Assembly: GCA_942493315.1 (NCBI GenBank)
Contig: OW818690.1
Location: forward strand, 2,542,001 to 2,606,000
Direction: 5' to 3'
DNA from: UBA5429 sp942493315
GTDB taxonomy: Bacteria > Bacteroidota > Bacteroidia > Bacteroidales > WCHB1-69
DNA length: 64,000 nucleotides
Shown here: piece by piece, positions 1 through 8,465 of the stretch
How the letters are laid out: every line of letters starts with the position of its first letter
Numbering within the stretch: position 1 is the stretch's first letter
The notes under the pieces: generated by a model
Told to the model about the DNA's origin: nothing
Seen by the model: the letters and a program-made list of their open reading frames with translations, nothing else
The model's database searches: none
Position numbers and translations under genes: made by a program

Positions 1-14
1 ACCAATTAATAAAA

Positions 15-2015
15 ATGAATATGAAAAGAGTCTATTTGAGATACCTGTTTTTGTTTTTAATCACATTCTTTTCATACTCCAATTCTCTGACCTTAAACTA
101 TGCCCTGGATGATCGTTTGGTCATTTTTGAAAACGATTATACATTAAAGGGTTTTCAAGGTGTTGCAGATATTTTTTCTAAAGATTCCTTTTCCGGATAT
201 TTCGGACATACTAAAAATTTAGTGTCGGGTGGCCGGTACAGACCGTTTTCACAACTTACTTTTGTCGCTGAATATGAGATGTTTGGAGGCGAACTTAAAA
301 GTCAGGTTGGGTTTAATAAAGATCCTAAAAATGAAAAACTTTTTATGGATTCTAACTTGCCATGGATCAGTCATTTGGTGAATGTTTTATTGTTTTTTAT
401 ACTTCTGGTTTTTGTGAATAAAGTACTGGAAGTGTTTTTTAAAAAGTATGAAAATCAGAAATGGTATCTGTCTATTCCTTTTTTGGCAACGCTGCTTTTT
501 GCCTTACATCCCATTCATACGGAAGCGGTTACCAATATTAAAGGTAGAGATGAGATCTTAAGTATGTTGGGGGCTGTTCTATCTGTTTGGTTCTCTTTAC
601 AATATATTAAATCACACAAAATTGCTCCTCTGCTTTTTTCATTTTTATCTTTTACTATTGCCATTTTTTCTAAGGAAAATGCGATCACTTTTATTGCAGT
701 TTTACCTTTAGTGTTTTATTTCGGATCACTTACAAACCATAAAAAAGATTATCTCATCGCTTTAATACCTCTGTTCTTAGGTACAATTCTGTTTCTGTAT
801 TTCAGATATAAAGCGTTAGGTGCTTTTATGGCTTCTGAAACCGATCCGAATATTTTGAACAATCCGTTTATCAATTTCACTTTCTTTGAAAAATTGGCGA
901 CTATTTTGATTACCTGGGGCATCTACCTCAAATTGATGATTTTTCCTCATCCGTTAACCCACGATTACTATCCCAAACAAATTGCGATCACCGACTTTTC
1001 CAATCCTTTAGTATGGCTTATTTTAGCGGTTGTGCTATTCCTTTTGTATTGGGGTATTAAAAATCTAAAGAAAAAAAATATTCTTTCTTTTTCAATACTC
1101 TTTTTTGTGATCACATTCTCCATCACTTCCAATCTATTTTTCTCCGTTGGTACTTTAATGAACGAACGTTTTGTCTTTGTTCCATTACTTGGTTTTACAA
1201 TTGCCTTTGCTTACCTAATCAAATTAATTGGAGAATCTAAAATGGCTAAAGTGAAACAATGGATACCGTTTATAGTTATTATCCCTGTATTATCCTTTTA
1301 TTCCATCAAAACATTTGCCCGTAATTTTGACTGGAAAGATGATATCACCTTGTTTACCAACGATGTAAATATATCAACCGAGAGTATCAAGTGTAATATT
1401 TCTGCTGCCGGTAGTTATTTAAAATTGTATAAGGAATCCCATAAAGCAAAAGATCTAAAATTAGCTAAAAAATATTTGGACTATGCGTTGCGATTGGATC
1501 CAACCGCCTATAATGCGAATTTATTAATGGGTGAATACTATTTTATGGCAGAAGATTACCAGGCATCCTACAATATTTATAATCAGTTAGCACAAAATAA
1601 CCCGCAAGATGAGATTGCAAAGCAAAATGTTCAAATTGTTTTGACCAAAATGGGGAGTGATCAATTGGATAAGATTGCTGATATGATTGTTAAACAAGAT
1701 GTTACAAATGCTTTTAAAGAGATTAATGCCATTTTGGCTCAAAATCCAAACAATCCCGATGCCTTAAGTTTAAAAGGAAAAATCTATGGCCAAGGGATGA
1801 ATCAAATGGATAGTGCCCGATTATATTTTCATAAAGCACTGCAAATCAATCCAAACCATGTTTCTGCATTGGAAAACATGGGAGTGAGTTATGCCATTCA
1901 GGGAAAATTGGATCAAGCTCTGGAGTATTTATTAAAAGCTCAAAAATTGAACCCATCCAGTGAGTCGATCAATAAAAATATCGAAATGGTTCAAAAGAAT
2001 AAAAATAAAAAATAG
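15..2015 (+). CDS. TMTC-like GT-C membrane glycosyltransferase with C-terminal TPRs
   Basis: A 666-aa protein. The first ~450 residues are strongly hydrophobic, with about ten likely membrane segments. They carry the loop HPIHTEAVTNIKGRDEIL, typical of the TMTC/GT-C glycosyltransferase-TPR family, whose eukaryotic members transfer mannose from a lipid carrier. From about residue 465 the chain becomes soluble and forms tetratricopeptide repeats (for example AYNANLLMGEYYFMAEDYQA and VSALENMGVSYAIQGKLDQA). This suggests an envelope enzyme that glycosylates an acceptor held by the TPRs. The start at 15 gives a basic N-terminus followed at once by a membrane helix. It is convergent with ung and ends five bases from it. 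The family call is firm; the substrate is unknown. Confidence 0.75.
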   Translation: MNMKRVYLRYLFLFLITFFSYSNSLTLNYALDDRLVIFENDYTLKGFQGVADIFSKDSFSGYFGHTKNLVSGGRYRPFSQLTFVAEYEMFGGELKSQVGFNKDPKNEKLFMDSNLPWISHLVNVLLFFILLVFVNKVLEVFFKKYENQKWYLSIPFLATLLFALHPIHTEAVTNIKGRDEILSMLGAVLSVWFSLQYIKSHKIAPLLFSFLSFTIAIFSKENAITFIAVLPLVFYFGSLTNHKKDYLIALIPLFLGTILFLYFRYKALGAFMASETDPNILNNPFINFTFFEKLATILITWGIYLKLMIFPHPLTHDYYPKQIAITDFSNPLVWLILAVVLFLLYWGIKNLKKKNILSFSILFFVITFSITSNLFFSVGTLMNERFVFVPLLGFTIAFAYLIKLIGESKMAKVKQWIPFIVIIPVLSFYSIKTFARNFDWKDDITLFTNDVNISTESIKCNISAAGSYLKLYKESHKAKDLKLAKKYLDYALRLDPTAYNANLLMGEYYFMAEDYQASYNIYNQLAQNNPQDEIAKQNVQIVLTKMGSDQLDKIADMIVKQDVTNAFKEINAILAQNPNNPDALSLKGKIYGQGMNQMDSARLYFHKALQINPNHVSALENMGVSYAIQGKLDQALEYLLKAQKLNPSSESINKNIEMVQKNKNKK

Positions 2016-2020
2016 ATTTT

Positions 2021-2692
2021 TTACAATTGCCAGTTAATGGGCTCTTTTCCTGCTTGAGTCAGTATTTCATTGACCTTATTAAAGTGATTACATCCAAAAA
2101 AACCGTTGTATGCAGAAAAAGGGGAGGGGTGTGCCGCTTCTAAAATATGATGCTTTTCTGTATCAATTAACACTTTTTTGGCTTTTGCATAATTGCCCCA
2201 AAGTAAAAAAATGATCCCGCTTTTCTCTTCTGATATTTTGGTGATCACACTATCGGTAAATATTTCCCAACCTTTATTTTGGTGAGATCCCGGTTGATGT
2301 GCCCGAACGGTAAGGATTGCATTGAGCATTAAAACCCCTTGCTGAGCCCATTTTTCTAAGTTCCCGCTTTGGGGAATCTCAAAAGGCATCTCCTCCTTGA
2401 GCTCTTTAAAGATGTTTTGTAATGATTTGGGAATCGGTGTTCCATCGGTAACTGAAAAACATAATCCATGCGCTTGCCCTGTGTTATGATACGGATCCTG
2501 CCCAATAATCACCACTTTGACCTGATCAAAAGGGGCGAGATTGAAGGCATTAAAAATTTGGGGACCCGGAGGATATATGGTGTGCTCTTTTTTCTCTTCT
2601 AAAAGAAAATTTTTAAGTTCCAGAAAATAAGGCGCATGAAATTGATCCAATAAGATCTCTTTCCAGGAGTTTTCAATAGTGGGATTAATCAT
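2021..2692 (-). CDS. ung: uracil-DNA glycosylase, family 1
   Basis: Removes uracil from DNA as the first step of base excision repair. It carries the water-activating motif GQDPYHNTGQAHGLCFSV and the C-terminal HPSPFSAYNGFFGCNHF loop (family motif HPSPLSAxRGFFGCxHF), and is full length for family 1. The frame opens at ATG 2701 (MLFMINPT). I prefer the second ATG at 2692 because a TATCTTTG-type -7 box (here TAATTTTG) at 2712-2719 would put the transcript start only a few bases before 2701. It is monocistronic and convergent with the upstream glycosyltransferase. The family is certain; the exact start is not. Confidence 0.95.
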   Translation of the reverse strand: MINPTIENSWKEILLDQFHAPYFLELKNFLLEEKKEHTIYPPGPQIFNAFNLAPFDQVKVVIIGQDPYHNTGQAHGLCFSVTDGTPIPKSLQNIFKELKEEMPFEIPQSGNLEKWAQQGVLMLNAILTVRAHQPGSHQNKGWEIFTDSVITKISEEKSGIIFLLWGNYAKAKKVLIDTEKHHILEAAHPSPFSAYNGFFGCNHFNKVNEILTQAGKEPINWQL

Positions 2693-2711
2693 AAACAGCA
2701 ATTTTGAATTA

Positions 2712-2719
2712 CAAAATTA
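2712..2719 (-). promoter_or_regulatory. candidate -7 box for ung
   Basis: TAATTTTG on the minus strand fits the Bacteroidota -7 consensus TAnnTTTG. I see no TTG at the usual -33 spacing, so only this half is supported. Confidence 0.4.
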
Positions 2720-2765
2720 CACAAATTTTTTCATTGATTCTGTATTTTTAAGTCTCAAAAAATCG

Positions 2766-2773
2766 TAATTTTG
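2766..2773 (+). promoter_or_regulatory. candidate -7 box for the VWA/DUF4159 pair
   Basis: TAATTTTG fits TAnnTTTG and lies 18 bases before the ATG at 2791. The nearest TTG (2734-2736) is too far upstream for a normal -33 element. Confidence 0.4.
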
Positions 2774-2790
2774 CAACCTAATTTTAAAAT

Positions 2791-4878
2791 ATGGCTTTAC
2801 TTACAGAATATTCTATTTGGTATACCTTCCTCTGTCTCCTGTTAGGTGCCGCTTTTTCACTTGTTTTATATTATAAAAACAAGGATATTGTCTTCGGGAA
2901 AAGAAACCAAATCATTTTATATATTCTCAGAGGCTTATCCATTAGTTTAATTGCTTTCCTTTTTTTAGGTCCACTTACTAAAATGAAACTCAAAAAAAAA
3001 GAGAAACCAATCCTCGTTTTTGCTGTTGATAACTCCGAATCTCTCATTTCTGCAGGAAATACAGTGTTTAATAAAGATCAGTTTTTGAAACAATATGAAC
3101 AATTAAAATCAAAATTTGGTCAAAAATATGAAGTGGTTCAATATTCTATTGGAGATGAAGCCAAACCGTTAATGGAAAATAAATTTGATTTTACCGATAA
3201 ATCAACCCAGTTTTCTGACTTTTTTGAAGAGTTAAATACAATCTATACCAATAGAAATGTAGGAGCGGTTATTTTTTTTAGTGATGGAATTTATAACAAA
3301 GGATCAAACCCCATCTATCAGCTTAAAGGGGCTAAATATCCCGTTTACGCTGTAGGTTTGGGAAATACAAACCAGGCAACAGATCTTCTTATAGCTGACA
3401 TTATACATAATAAACAAACTTTTAAAGGAAACGATTTTCCGGTTGAGATCAAAATTGCAGCTCATAAATTAAAAGGGAAAAATTACACCCTGTCGGTTTT
3501 TGATGGGAATAATGAAATTTTTAAATCTGCAAACTCGATAAATTCAAATCAATATTTTGAAACTTTTAAAACAACGATCAAGGCTCAATCAATGGGAATG
3601 AAGAAGTATAAGGTTGTTTTAACACAATTAGAAGGGGAGATCACCTATAAAAATAATGTGGCATCCTTTTTTATTGAAGTGATTGATCAAAAAGAGAAAA
3701 TTGCAATTATTTATAATGGTCCACATCCAGATATTGCAGCGATCAAATCTGCTTTAGATTTGTCTGATAAATATATTGTAGAACAATTTGCTGTGGATCA
3801 GTTTAAAGGCTCGACACAACCTTATTCGTTGGTTATTCTTCACCAGTTACCCTCTGTTACAAACCCTGCTCAAGCCATTTTAAATGAAATTCAAAAGAAT
3901 AAAACAAGCACCCTTTTTATTTTAGGACCCAAAACAAATTATTCGCTTTTCAATAATTTAAAATTTGGAGTTGCGATCAATAAAAATAAGGAATTAACCA
4001 ATGAATCTTTGCCTTTGTATAATGAAAATTTTGTAACATTTTCATTTTCTGAAAGTTCTAAAAAAATGATTCCCAAATTTCCACCCATCATTACCCCTTT
4101 TGGTGATTATAATATGACTATTGGAACCAATGTTTTTATGTATCAAAAGATTGCCGGTGTGAATACAAATTATCCATTAATCGTTTTTGGAGGAACCAAT
4201 GGAATAAAAACTGGAGTGATTGCCGGTTCAGGAATATGGCAGTGGAAAGTGTATAACCATTTGTATGAGAATAATTTTGATGTTTTTAATGAAATTGTGA
4301 ATAAAATAGTCCTGTTTTTATCGGTTAAAAATGACAAGAGTTATTTTAGAGTTTTATCTAAAAATGTTTACAATGAGAATGAATCGATTCAAATGGATGC
4401 AGAGTTGTATAATGAAAGTTATGAGCTGATCAATAGTTCAGATCTTAATATGACTTTTAAATCATCTGATGGAAAATCATACACCGCTCAGTTTTCTAAA
4501 GAAAATAATGCGTATCATTTGAATTTAGGGGAACTACCGCCCAGCGATTATACCTGGACTGCAACCACACAATTAGGCCAAAATAAATATGCTAAAACCG
4601 GAGCCTTTTCAGTTAGGGAGTTAGTGACTGAAACTCAAAATTTAGTGGCCAATCATGGACTTTTAAAATCTTTATCTGAAAATACCAATGGACAATTTTT
4701 TCTCCAAAAAGATATGGATAAGATTGAAAACGCTATAAAAAATAATGAGAATATCAAAACAATTGCCGTTTATGATTCATCCTACCATTTTTTATTGAAT
4801 TCATACTTATATTTTATATGTATCATGGTATTGTTAGCGATTGAATGGTTTATCAGAAAATGGAATGGAGGATATTAA
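2791..4878 (+). CDS. membrane-anchored VWA-domain protein
   Basis: A 695-aa protein with two N-terminal hydrophobic segments (residues ~8-27 and ~40-60), then a von Willebrand A-like domain. That domain starts at PILVFAVDNSESLIS, a degenerate MIDAS DxSxS (DNSES), with the partner strand VGAVIFFSDGIYNKG. A middle region could hold Ig-like and glutamine-amidotransferase-like folds, and a final membrane helix lies at ~670-688. The architecture matches Bacteroidota proteins encoded beside DUF4159 proteins and BatA-like genes, which probably form an envelope complex. Only seven bases separate it from the preferred start of the next gene. Function is unknown beyond probable metal-dependent protein binding in the periplasm. 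Confidence 0.7.
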   Translation: MALLTEYSIWYTFLCLLLGAAFSLVLYYKNKDIVFGKRNQIILYILRGLSISLIAFLFLGPLTKMKLKKKEKPILVFAVDNSESLISAGNTVFNKDQFLKQYEQLKSKFGQKYEVVQYSIGDEAKPLMENKFDFTDKSTQFSDFFEELNTIYTNRNVGAVIFFSDGIYNKGSNPIYQLKGAKYPVYAVGLGNTNQATDLLIADIIHNKQTFKGNDFPVEIKIAAHKLKGKNYTLSVFDGNNEIFKSANSINSNQYFETFKTTIKAQSMGMKKYKVVLTQLEGEITYKNNVASFFIEVIDQKEKIAIIYNGPHPDIAAIKSALDLSDKYIVEQFAVDQFKGSTQPYSLVILHQLPSVTNPAQAILNEIQKNKTSTLFILGPKTNYSLFNNLKFGVAINKNKELTNESLPLYNENFVTFSFSESSKKMIPKFPPIITPFGDYNMTIGTNVFMYQKIAGVNTNYPLIVFGGTNGIKTGVIAGSGIWQWKVYNHLYENNFDVFNEIVNKIVLFLSVKNDKSYFRVLSKNVYNENESIQMDAELYNESYELINSSDLNMTFKSSDGKSYTAQFSKENNAYHLNLGELPPSDYTWTATTQLGQNKYAKTGAFSVRELVTETQNLVANHGLLKSLSENTNGQFFLQKDMDKIENAIKNNENIKTIAVYDSSYHFLLNSYLYFICIMVLLAIEWFIRKWNGGY

Positions 4879-4885
4879 TAGAAAA

Positions 4886-5536
4886 ATGAATATGAAAAAA
4901 TATATAATAGGTTTATTTTTAATAAGTTTGTGTTTTTTTGGATCAACACAAACGATTGCATTGGTGAAATATAATGGGGGAGGGGACTGGTATGCCAATC
5001 CAACGTCATTGACCAATTTAATCGCTTTTTGCAATAAAAATCTGGATATGACTTTAACGCCCAAATACGAAACTGTAGAAGTGGGTAGTGTTGAGTTGTA
5101 TAAATATCCCTTTTTACATTTAACAGGTCACGGAAATGTAACATTCAGTGCAGAAGAAGCCACCAATCTAAGAAACTATTTGATTTCCGGTGGGTTTTTG
5201 CATGTTGATGATAACTATGGGATTGACAAATTTATCAGAGCGCAAATGAAAGTGGTGTTTCCGGAACTGGAATGGGTTGAATTACCTTACAATCATACTG
5301 TTTTTAGCTCTAAGTATAGTTTTCCCAATGGACTTCCAAAGATTCATGAGCATGACAATAAACCACCTCAGGCTTATGGATTGTTTTGGGAGGGTCGATT
5401 GGTTTGTTTGTACACTTATGAATGTGACTTGGGTGATGGTTGGGAAAATCAGGAAGTACATCACGATTCTGAGGCAATACGACTAAAAGCTTTACAAATG
5501 GGGGCAAATATTTTAAAATATGTGTTTACACAATAA
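4886..5536 (+). CDS. DUF4159 domain-containing secreted protein
   Basis: About 216 aa from the start chosen here. An ATG exists at 4841, but ATG 4886 (or 4892) places a clean signal peptide (MNMKKYIIGLFLISLCFFG) at the N-terminus and follows a GGAGG stretch at 4866-4870. The mature part matches DUF4159: KYNGGGDWYANPTSL near the start, LTGHGNVTFSAEE, the glycine-rich GGFLHVDDNYG and a C-terminal GDGWENQEVHHDSE. DUF4159 proteins commonly sit beside VWA or BatA-type membrane proteins, as here, and are thought to act in the periplasm. No enzymatic role is established. It is cotranscribed with the VWA gene by spacing. Confidence 0.8.
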   Translation: MNMKKYIIGLFLISLCFFGSTQTIALVKYNGGGDWYANPTSLTNLIAFCNKNLDMTLTPKYETVEVGSVELYKYPFLHLTGHGNVTFSAEEATNLRNYLISGGFLHVDDNYGIDKFIRAQMKVVFPELEWVELPYNHTVFSSKYSFPNGLPKIHEHDNKPPQAYGLFWEGRLVCLYTYECDLGDGWENQEVHHDSEAIRLKALQMGANILKYVFTQ

Positions 5537-5554
5537 ATAATTTTCTTATATTTG
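5525..5554 (+). promoter_or_regulatory. candidate promoter of the rnfDGEA operon
   Basis: A -7 box TATATTTG at 5547-5554 has a TTTACA element (5525-5530) 16 bases upstream. It overlaps the end of the DUF4159 gene and would give a leader of about 60 bases before rnfD. It suggests the operon really begins at rnfD. Confidence 0.55.
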
Positions 5555-5623
5555 CAGGCCCATTTATGGGACAATTAAAAACCTAAAGTTCTTCAATTTT
5601 ATAGTTCTAACTCATTCATTATT

Positions 5624-6607
5624 ATGAATAATCGTTTATTACAAATTTCCGGCTCACCTCACGTACATAGCGGCGAATCGGTAAAAAAAATTATGTGGGC
5701 TGTCATTTTTGCATTAGTTCCTGCATTTTTAGTATCGATTTACTTCTTTGGATTGCCGGTAATTTTGATTACGGCTGTTGCCATTGGTAGTTGTTTGTTG
5801 TTTGAATATCTGATTCAACGTTTTTTACTAAAAGGAGAATCAACAATTGGCAACGGATCAGCTATTCTAACCGGACTATTGTTAGCTTTTAACTTACCTT
5901 CTTCCTTACCATTACATTGGGTCGTTATGGGCTCACTTTTTGCTATTGGTGTTGGTAAAATGGCTTTTGGAGGATTAGGTAACAATCCTTTCAACCCGGC
6001 TTTATTAGGTCGTGTATTTTTATTGATCTCCAGACCGGTTGATATGACCACCTGGCCTAAACCTTCTCCAATTTGGAATTTAGGTGCAGATATGGTTACA
6101 GGGCCAACTCCTCTCGGTATTTTAAAAGAGGGTCTTAAAAATGGTGAAAAATTGGATGCAATCCAACTTCCAAATTATGTTGATATGCTTTTTGGTAATA
6201 TGGGTGGTTCTTTTGGAGAAGTTTCTGTTATTGCATTGCTTTTAGGAGCAGGATTTTTATTCTATAAAAAAATATTAACCTGGCACATACCGGTATCATT
6301 TGTACTTTCTGCTTTTATCTTTGCAGGGATTTTAAATTTAGTTGATCCAACTACTTATGTGAACCCATTCTTCCATTTAGTAACCGGTGGTTTAATCTTA
6401 GGTGCATTTTATATGGCCACTGATATGGTCACCTCACCAGTATCTCCCGTTGGGATGATCATTTTTGGTGTTGGGTGCGGTGTTCTGACCATCCTGATTC
6501 GTGTTTTTGGTGCGTATCCGGAAGGAGTATCTTTTGCTATTCTTCTTATGAATGCTGTTACTCCGCTTATTAATAAAGGGTTCAAACCCAAAAGATTTGG
6601 AAATTAA
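5624..6607 (+). CDS. rnfD: Rnf electron transport complex subunit D
   Basis: A 327-aa integral membrane subunit of the ferredoxin:NAD+ oxidoreductase (Rnf), related to NqrB, which carries covalent FMN and helps couple electron flow to Na+ or H+ translocation. Visible features are the N-terminal SPHVHSGESVKKIMW, the conserved GGLGNNPFNPALLGRVFL, multiple membrane helices and GAFYMATDMVTSPVSP near the end. The FMN-attachment site, usually SGAT, reads TGPT here (residues 159-162, acceptor T162). It is the first gene of rnfD-rnfG-rnfE-rnfA, with no rnfB or rnfC upstream. The family assignment is secure. Confidence 0.93.
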   Translation: MNNRLLQISGSPHVHSGESVKKIMWAVIFALVPAFLVSIYFFGLPVILITAVAIGSCLLFEYLIQRFLLKGESTIGNGSAILTGLLLAFNLPSSLPLHWVVMGSLFAIGVGKMAFGGLGNNPFNPALLGRVFLLISRPVDMTTWPKPSPIWNLGADMVTGPTPLGILKEGLKNGEKLDAIQLPNYVDMLFGNMGGSFGEVSVIALLLGAGFLFYKKILTWHIPVSFVLSAFIFAGILNLVDPTTYVNPFFHLVTGGLILGAFYMATDMVTSPVSPVGMIIFGVGCGVLTILIRVFGAYPEGVSFAILLMNAVTPLINKGFKPKRFGN

Positions 6608-6636
6608 TTGTCTAATTGACTAAATAAATATAGATC

Positions 6637-7266
6637 ATGGCTAAAAAAGAATCGTCATTTTTAAAATTGGTTCTCTCTTTAACACTCATTACAGTGGTTG
6701 CTGCTGCAGCATTAGCAGCTGTTTATACTGTAACTAAAGAACCAATAGCACAATCCATCTTAGATAAAAAGAATAAAGCCATTCAACTTGTTCTCCCTGG
6801 TTTTGATGCTCAAAAGGGTACAATTGAACAGCAAAAAGTCTTAATTAACGGCGAACCGGATTCCCTCACATTATATGTAGCTACAATGAATAACACACTA
6901 TTCGGAATGGCTGTTGAAACTTACACAATGAAAGCTTTCTCAGGTAGATTCGATATTATGGTTGGATTTGATTCCAAAGGTAAAATCTTAGGATCCGAAG
7001 TCCTTAAAGCAAACGAAACTCCTGGTCTTGGTGATAAAATAGATAAAAAGAAACACAATTTTTCATTACAATTTAATGGTAAAACATTACCTGATTTTAA
7101 ATTAAAAGTTAAAAAAGACGAAGGTGATGTGGATGCCATTACTGCTGCCACGATCTCATCAAAAGCATATTGTAACGCCATTGAAAATGCTTTTGAAGCA
7201 TATAAAATGGTGATCGAAAAATACAATACTCCCAATTCCATTGATTCAACACAAACAACTAAATAG
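6637..7266 (+). CDS. rnfG: Rnf electron transport complex subunit G
   Basis: A 209-aa protein with one N-terminal membrane anchor (residues ~10-33) and a periplasmic FMN-binding domain. The flavinylation motif near the C-terminus reads DAITAATISS (residues 166-175), a variant of DAxSGATxTS, with T172 as the expected phosphoester-FMN acceptor. ETPGLGDKI at ~127-135 is the other family signature. FMN is normally attached by ApbE, which is not in this window. It lies 29 bases after rnfD and 12 bases before rnfE, so it is in the same transcript. Confidence 0.93.
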   Translation: MAKKESSFLKLVLSLTLITVVAAAALAAVYTVTKEPIAQSILDKKNKAIQLVLPGFDAQKGTIEQQKVLINGEPDSLTLYVATMNNTLFGMAVETYTMKAFSGRFDIMVGFDSKGKILGSEVLKANETPGLGDKIDKKKHNFSLQFNGKTLPDFKLKVKKDEGDVDAITAATISSKAYCNAIENAFEAYKMVIEKYNTPNSIDSTQTTK

Positions 7267-7270
7267 GAGG
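7266..7270 (+). promoter_or_regulatory. Shine-Dalgarno site before rnfE
   Basis: The sequence TAGGAGGAATTT overlaps the rnfG stop and places a full AGGAGG about eight bases before the rnfE ATG. Strong Shine-Dalgarno sites are uncommon in this phylum, and most other starts here lack one. Confidence 0.5.
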
Positions 7271-7278
7271 AATTTAAA

Positions 7279-7866
7279 ATGAGTAAATTAAAAGTTTTAA
7301 CCAACGGTTTTATAAAAGAAAATCCTGTTTTTGTTCTTGTTCTAGGAACTTGTCCTACCTTAGCCGTAACTACCTCTGCCAATAATGCTGTTGGTATGGG
7401 ATTAGCTGCTGCTTTTGTTATCATCATGTCTAACGTCATCATCTCCTTACTTAGACCTGTTACTCCTAATGAAGTTCGGATTCCAATCTATATTGTTGTT
7501 ATCGCAACTTTCGTGTCCATTGTTGATTATGTGCTTCAAGCTTATGTTCCCGCTCTTGCCGAAAGTTTGGGTATCTTTATCCCACTGATCGTTGTAAACT
7601 GTATCGTTCTAGGACGTGCTGAAGCATTTGCAGGAAAAAACAATGTTTTTGATTCCTTATTAGATGGTATTGGTATGGGAATTGGCTTTACATTGGCTTT
7701 ATTGATTATCAGCACCGTTCGTGAAATTCTTGGAAATGCATCCTATTTTGGAGCTACCATTAAACCATTGGTTGGTAATGAAATGCTTATTTTCGTTCTC
7801 GCTCCAGGTGCATTTATTGTTTTTGGTTTTATTATCGCCCTTGTAAGAGCTCTTCAAAAAAAATAA
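7279..7866 (+). CDS. rnfE: Rnf electron transport complex subunit E
   Basis: A 195-aa polytopic membrane subunit with about six helices, homologous to NqrD and RnfA. The first helix contains the family motif VLVLGTCPTLAVT, which holds one of the membrane-embedded cysteines. The inverted-topology repeat appears later as IPLIVVNCIVLGRAEAFA with the second cysteine. In solved Rnf and Nqr structures these cysteines of RnfA/RnfE bind a [2Fe-2S] cluster inside the membrane. It is preceded by a strong AGGAGG and followed 17 bases later by rnfA. Confidence 0.95.
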   Translation: MSKLKVLTNGFIKENPVFVLVLGTCPTLAVTTSANNAVGMGLAAAFVIIMSNVIISLLRPVTPNEVRIPIYIVVIATFVSIVDYVLQAYVPALAESLGIFIPLIVVNCIVLGRAEAFAGKNNVFDSLLDGIGMGIGFTLALLIISTVREILGNASYFGATIKPLVGNEMLIFVLAPGAFIVFGFIIALVRALQKK

Positions 7867-7883
7867 TTGAAAATATTTGAATT

Positions 7884-8462
7884 ATGGAATATATTATAAT
7901 GATTATTAGTGCTATCCTTGTTAATAACATTCTTTTAGCACAATTTCTCGGAACTTGCCCTTTTATTGGAGTTTCTAATAAAATTTCTACTGCATTAGGA
8001 ATGGCCATTGCCGTAATTTTTGTTATGACTTTGGCTACTTTAGTAACATCTGTTATTAATAAATATTTTTTAGTACAACTCGAAATTACCTTTTTGCAAA
8101 CCATAACCTATATTTTAGTTATTGCAGCTTTAGTTCAAATGGTTGAGATGATTTTGAAGAAAATAAGTCCTCCCTTATATCAGGCTTTAGGTGTATATTT
8201 ACCTTTAATTACAACCAACTGCGCTGTATTAGGTGTTGCCTTATTGGTAACCAAAAATCACATGACCATCATTGATGGAACACTATATACCATGTTCAGT
8301 GCTACTGGTTTTGGCGTTGCAATCCTGATTTTTGCGGGGATTAGAGAACAACTTAATCTTGTAAAAATCCCAAAAGGGATGCAAGGAGTTCCCATCGCTT
8401 TAGTGCTTGCCGGAATTTTGGCCATGGCCTTTATGGGTTTTGCCAATATGGTGAAAATGTAA
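7884..8462 (+). CDS. rnfA: Rnf electron transport complex subunit A
   Basis: A 192-aa polytopic membrane subunit, the partner of RnfE and homologue of NqrE. It shows LVNNILLAQFLGTCPFIGVS in the first helix and LPLITTNCAVLGVALL in the second half, which supply the two cysteines shared with RnfE for the intramembrane [2Fe-2S] cluster. It is the last gene of the rnfDGEA set. The next gene is convergent and starts three bases after its stop, and no clear hairpin terminator separates them. Confidence 0.95.
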   Translation: MEYIIMIISAILVNNILLAQFLGTCPFIGVSNKISTALGMAIAVIFVMTLATLVTSVINKYFLVQLEITFLQTITYILVIAALVQMVEMILKKISPPLYQALGVYLPLITTNCAVLGVALLVTKNHMTIIDGTLYTMFSATGFGVAILIFAGIREQLNLVKIPKGMQGVPIALVLAGILAMAFMGFANMVKM

Positions 8463-8465
8463 AAA

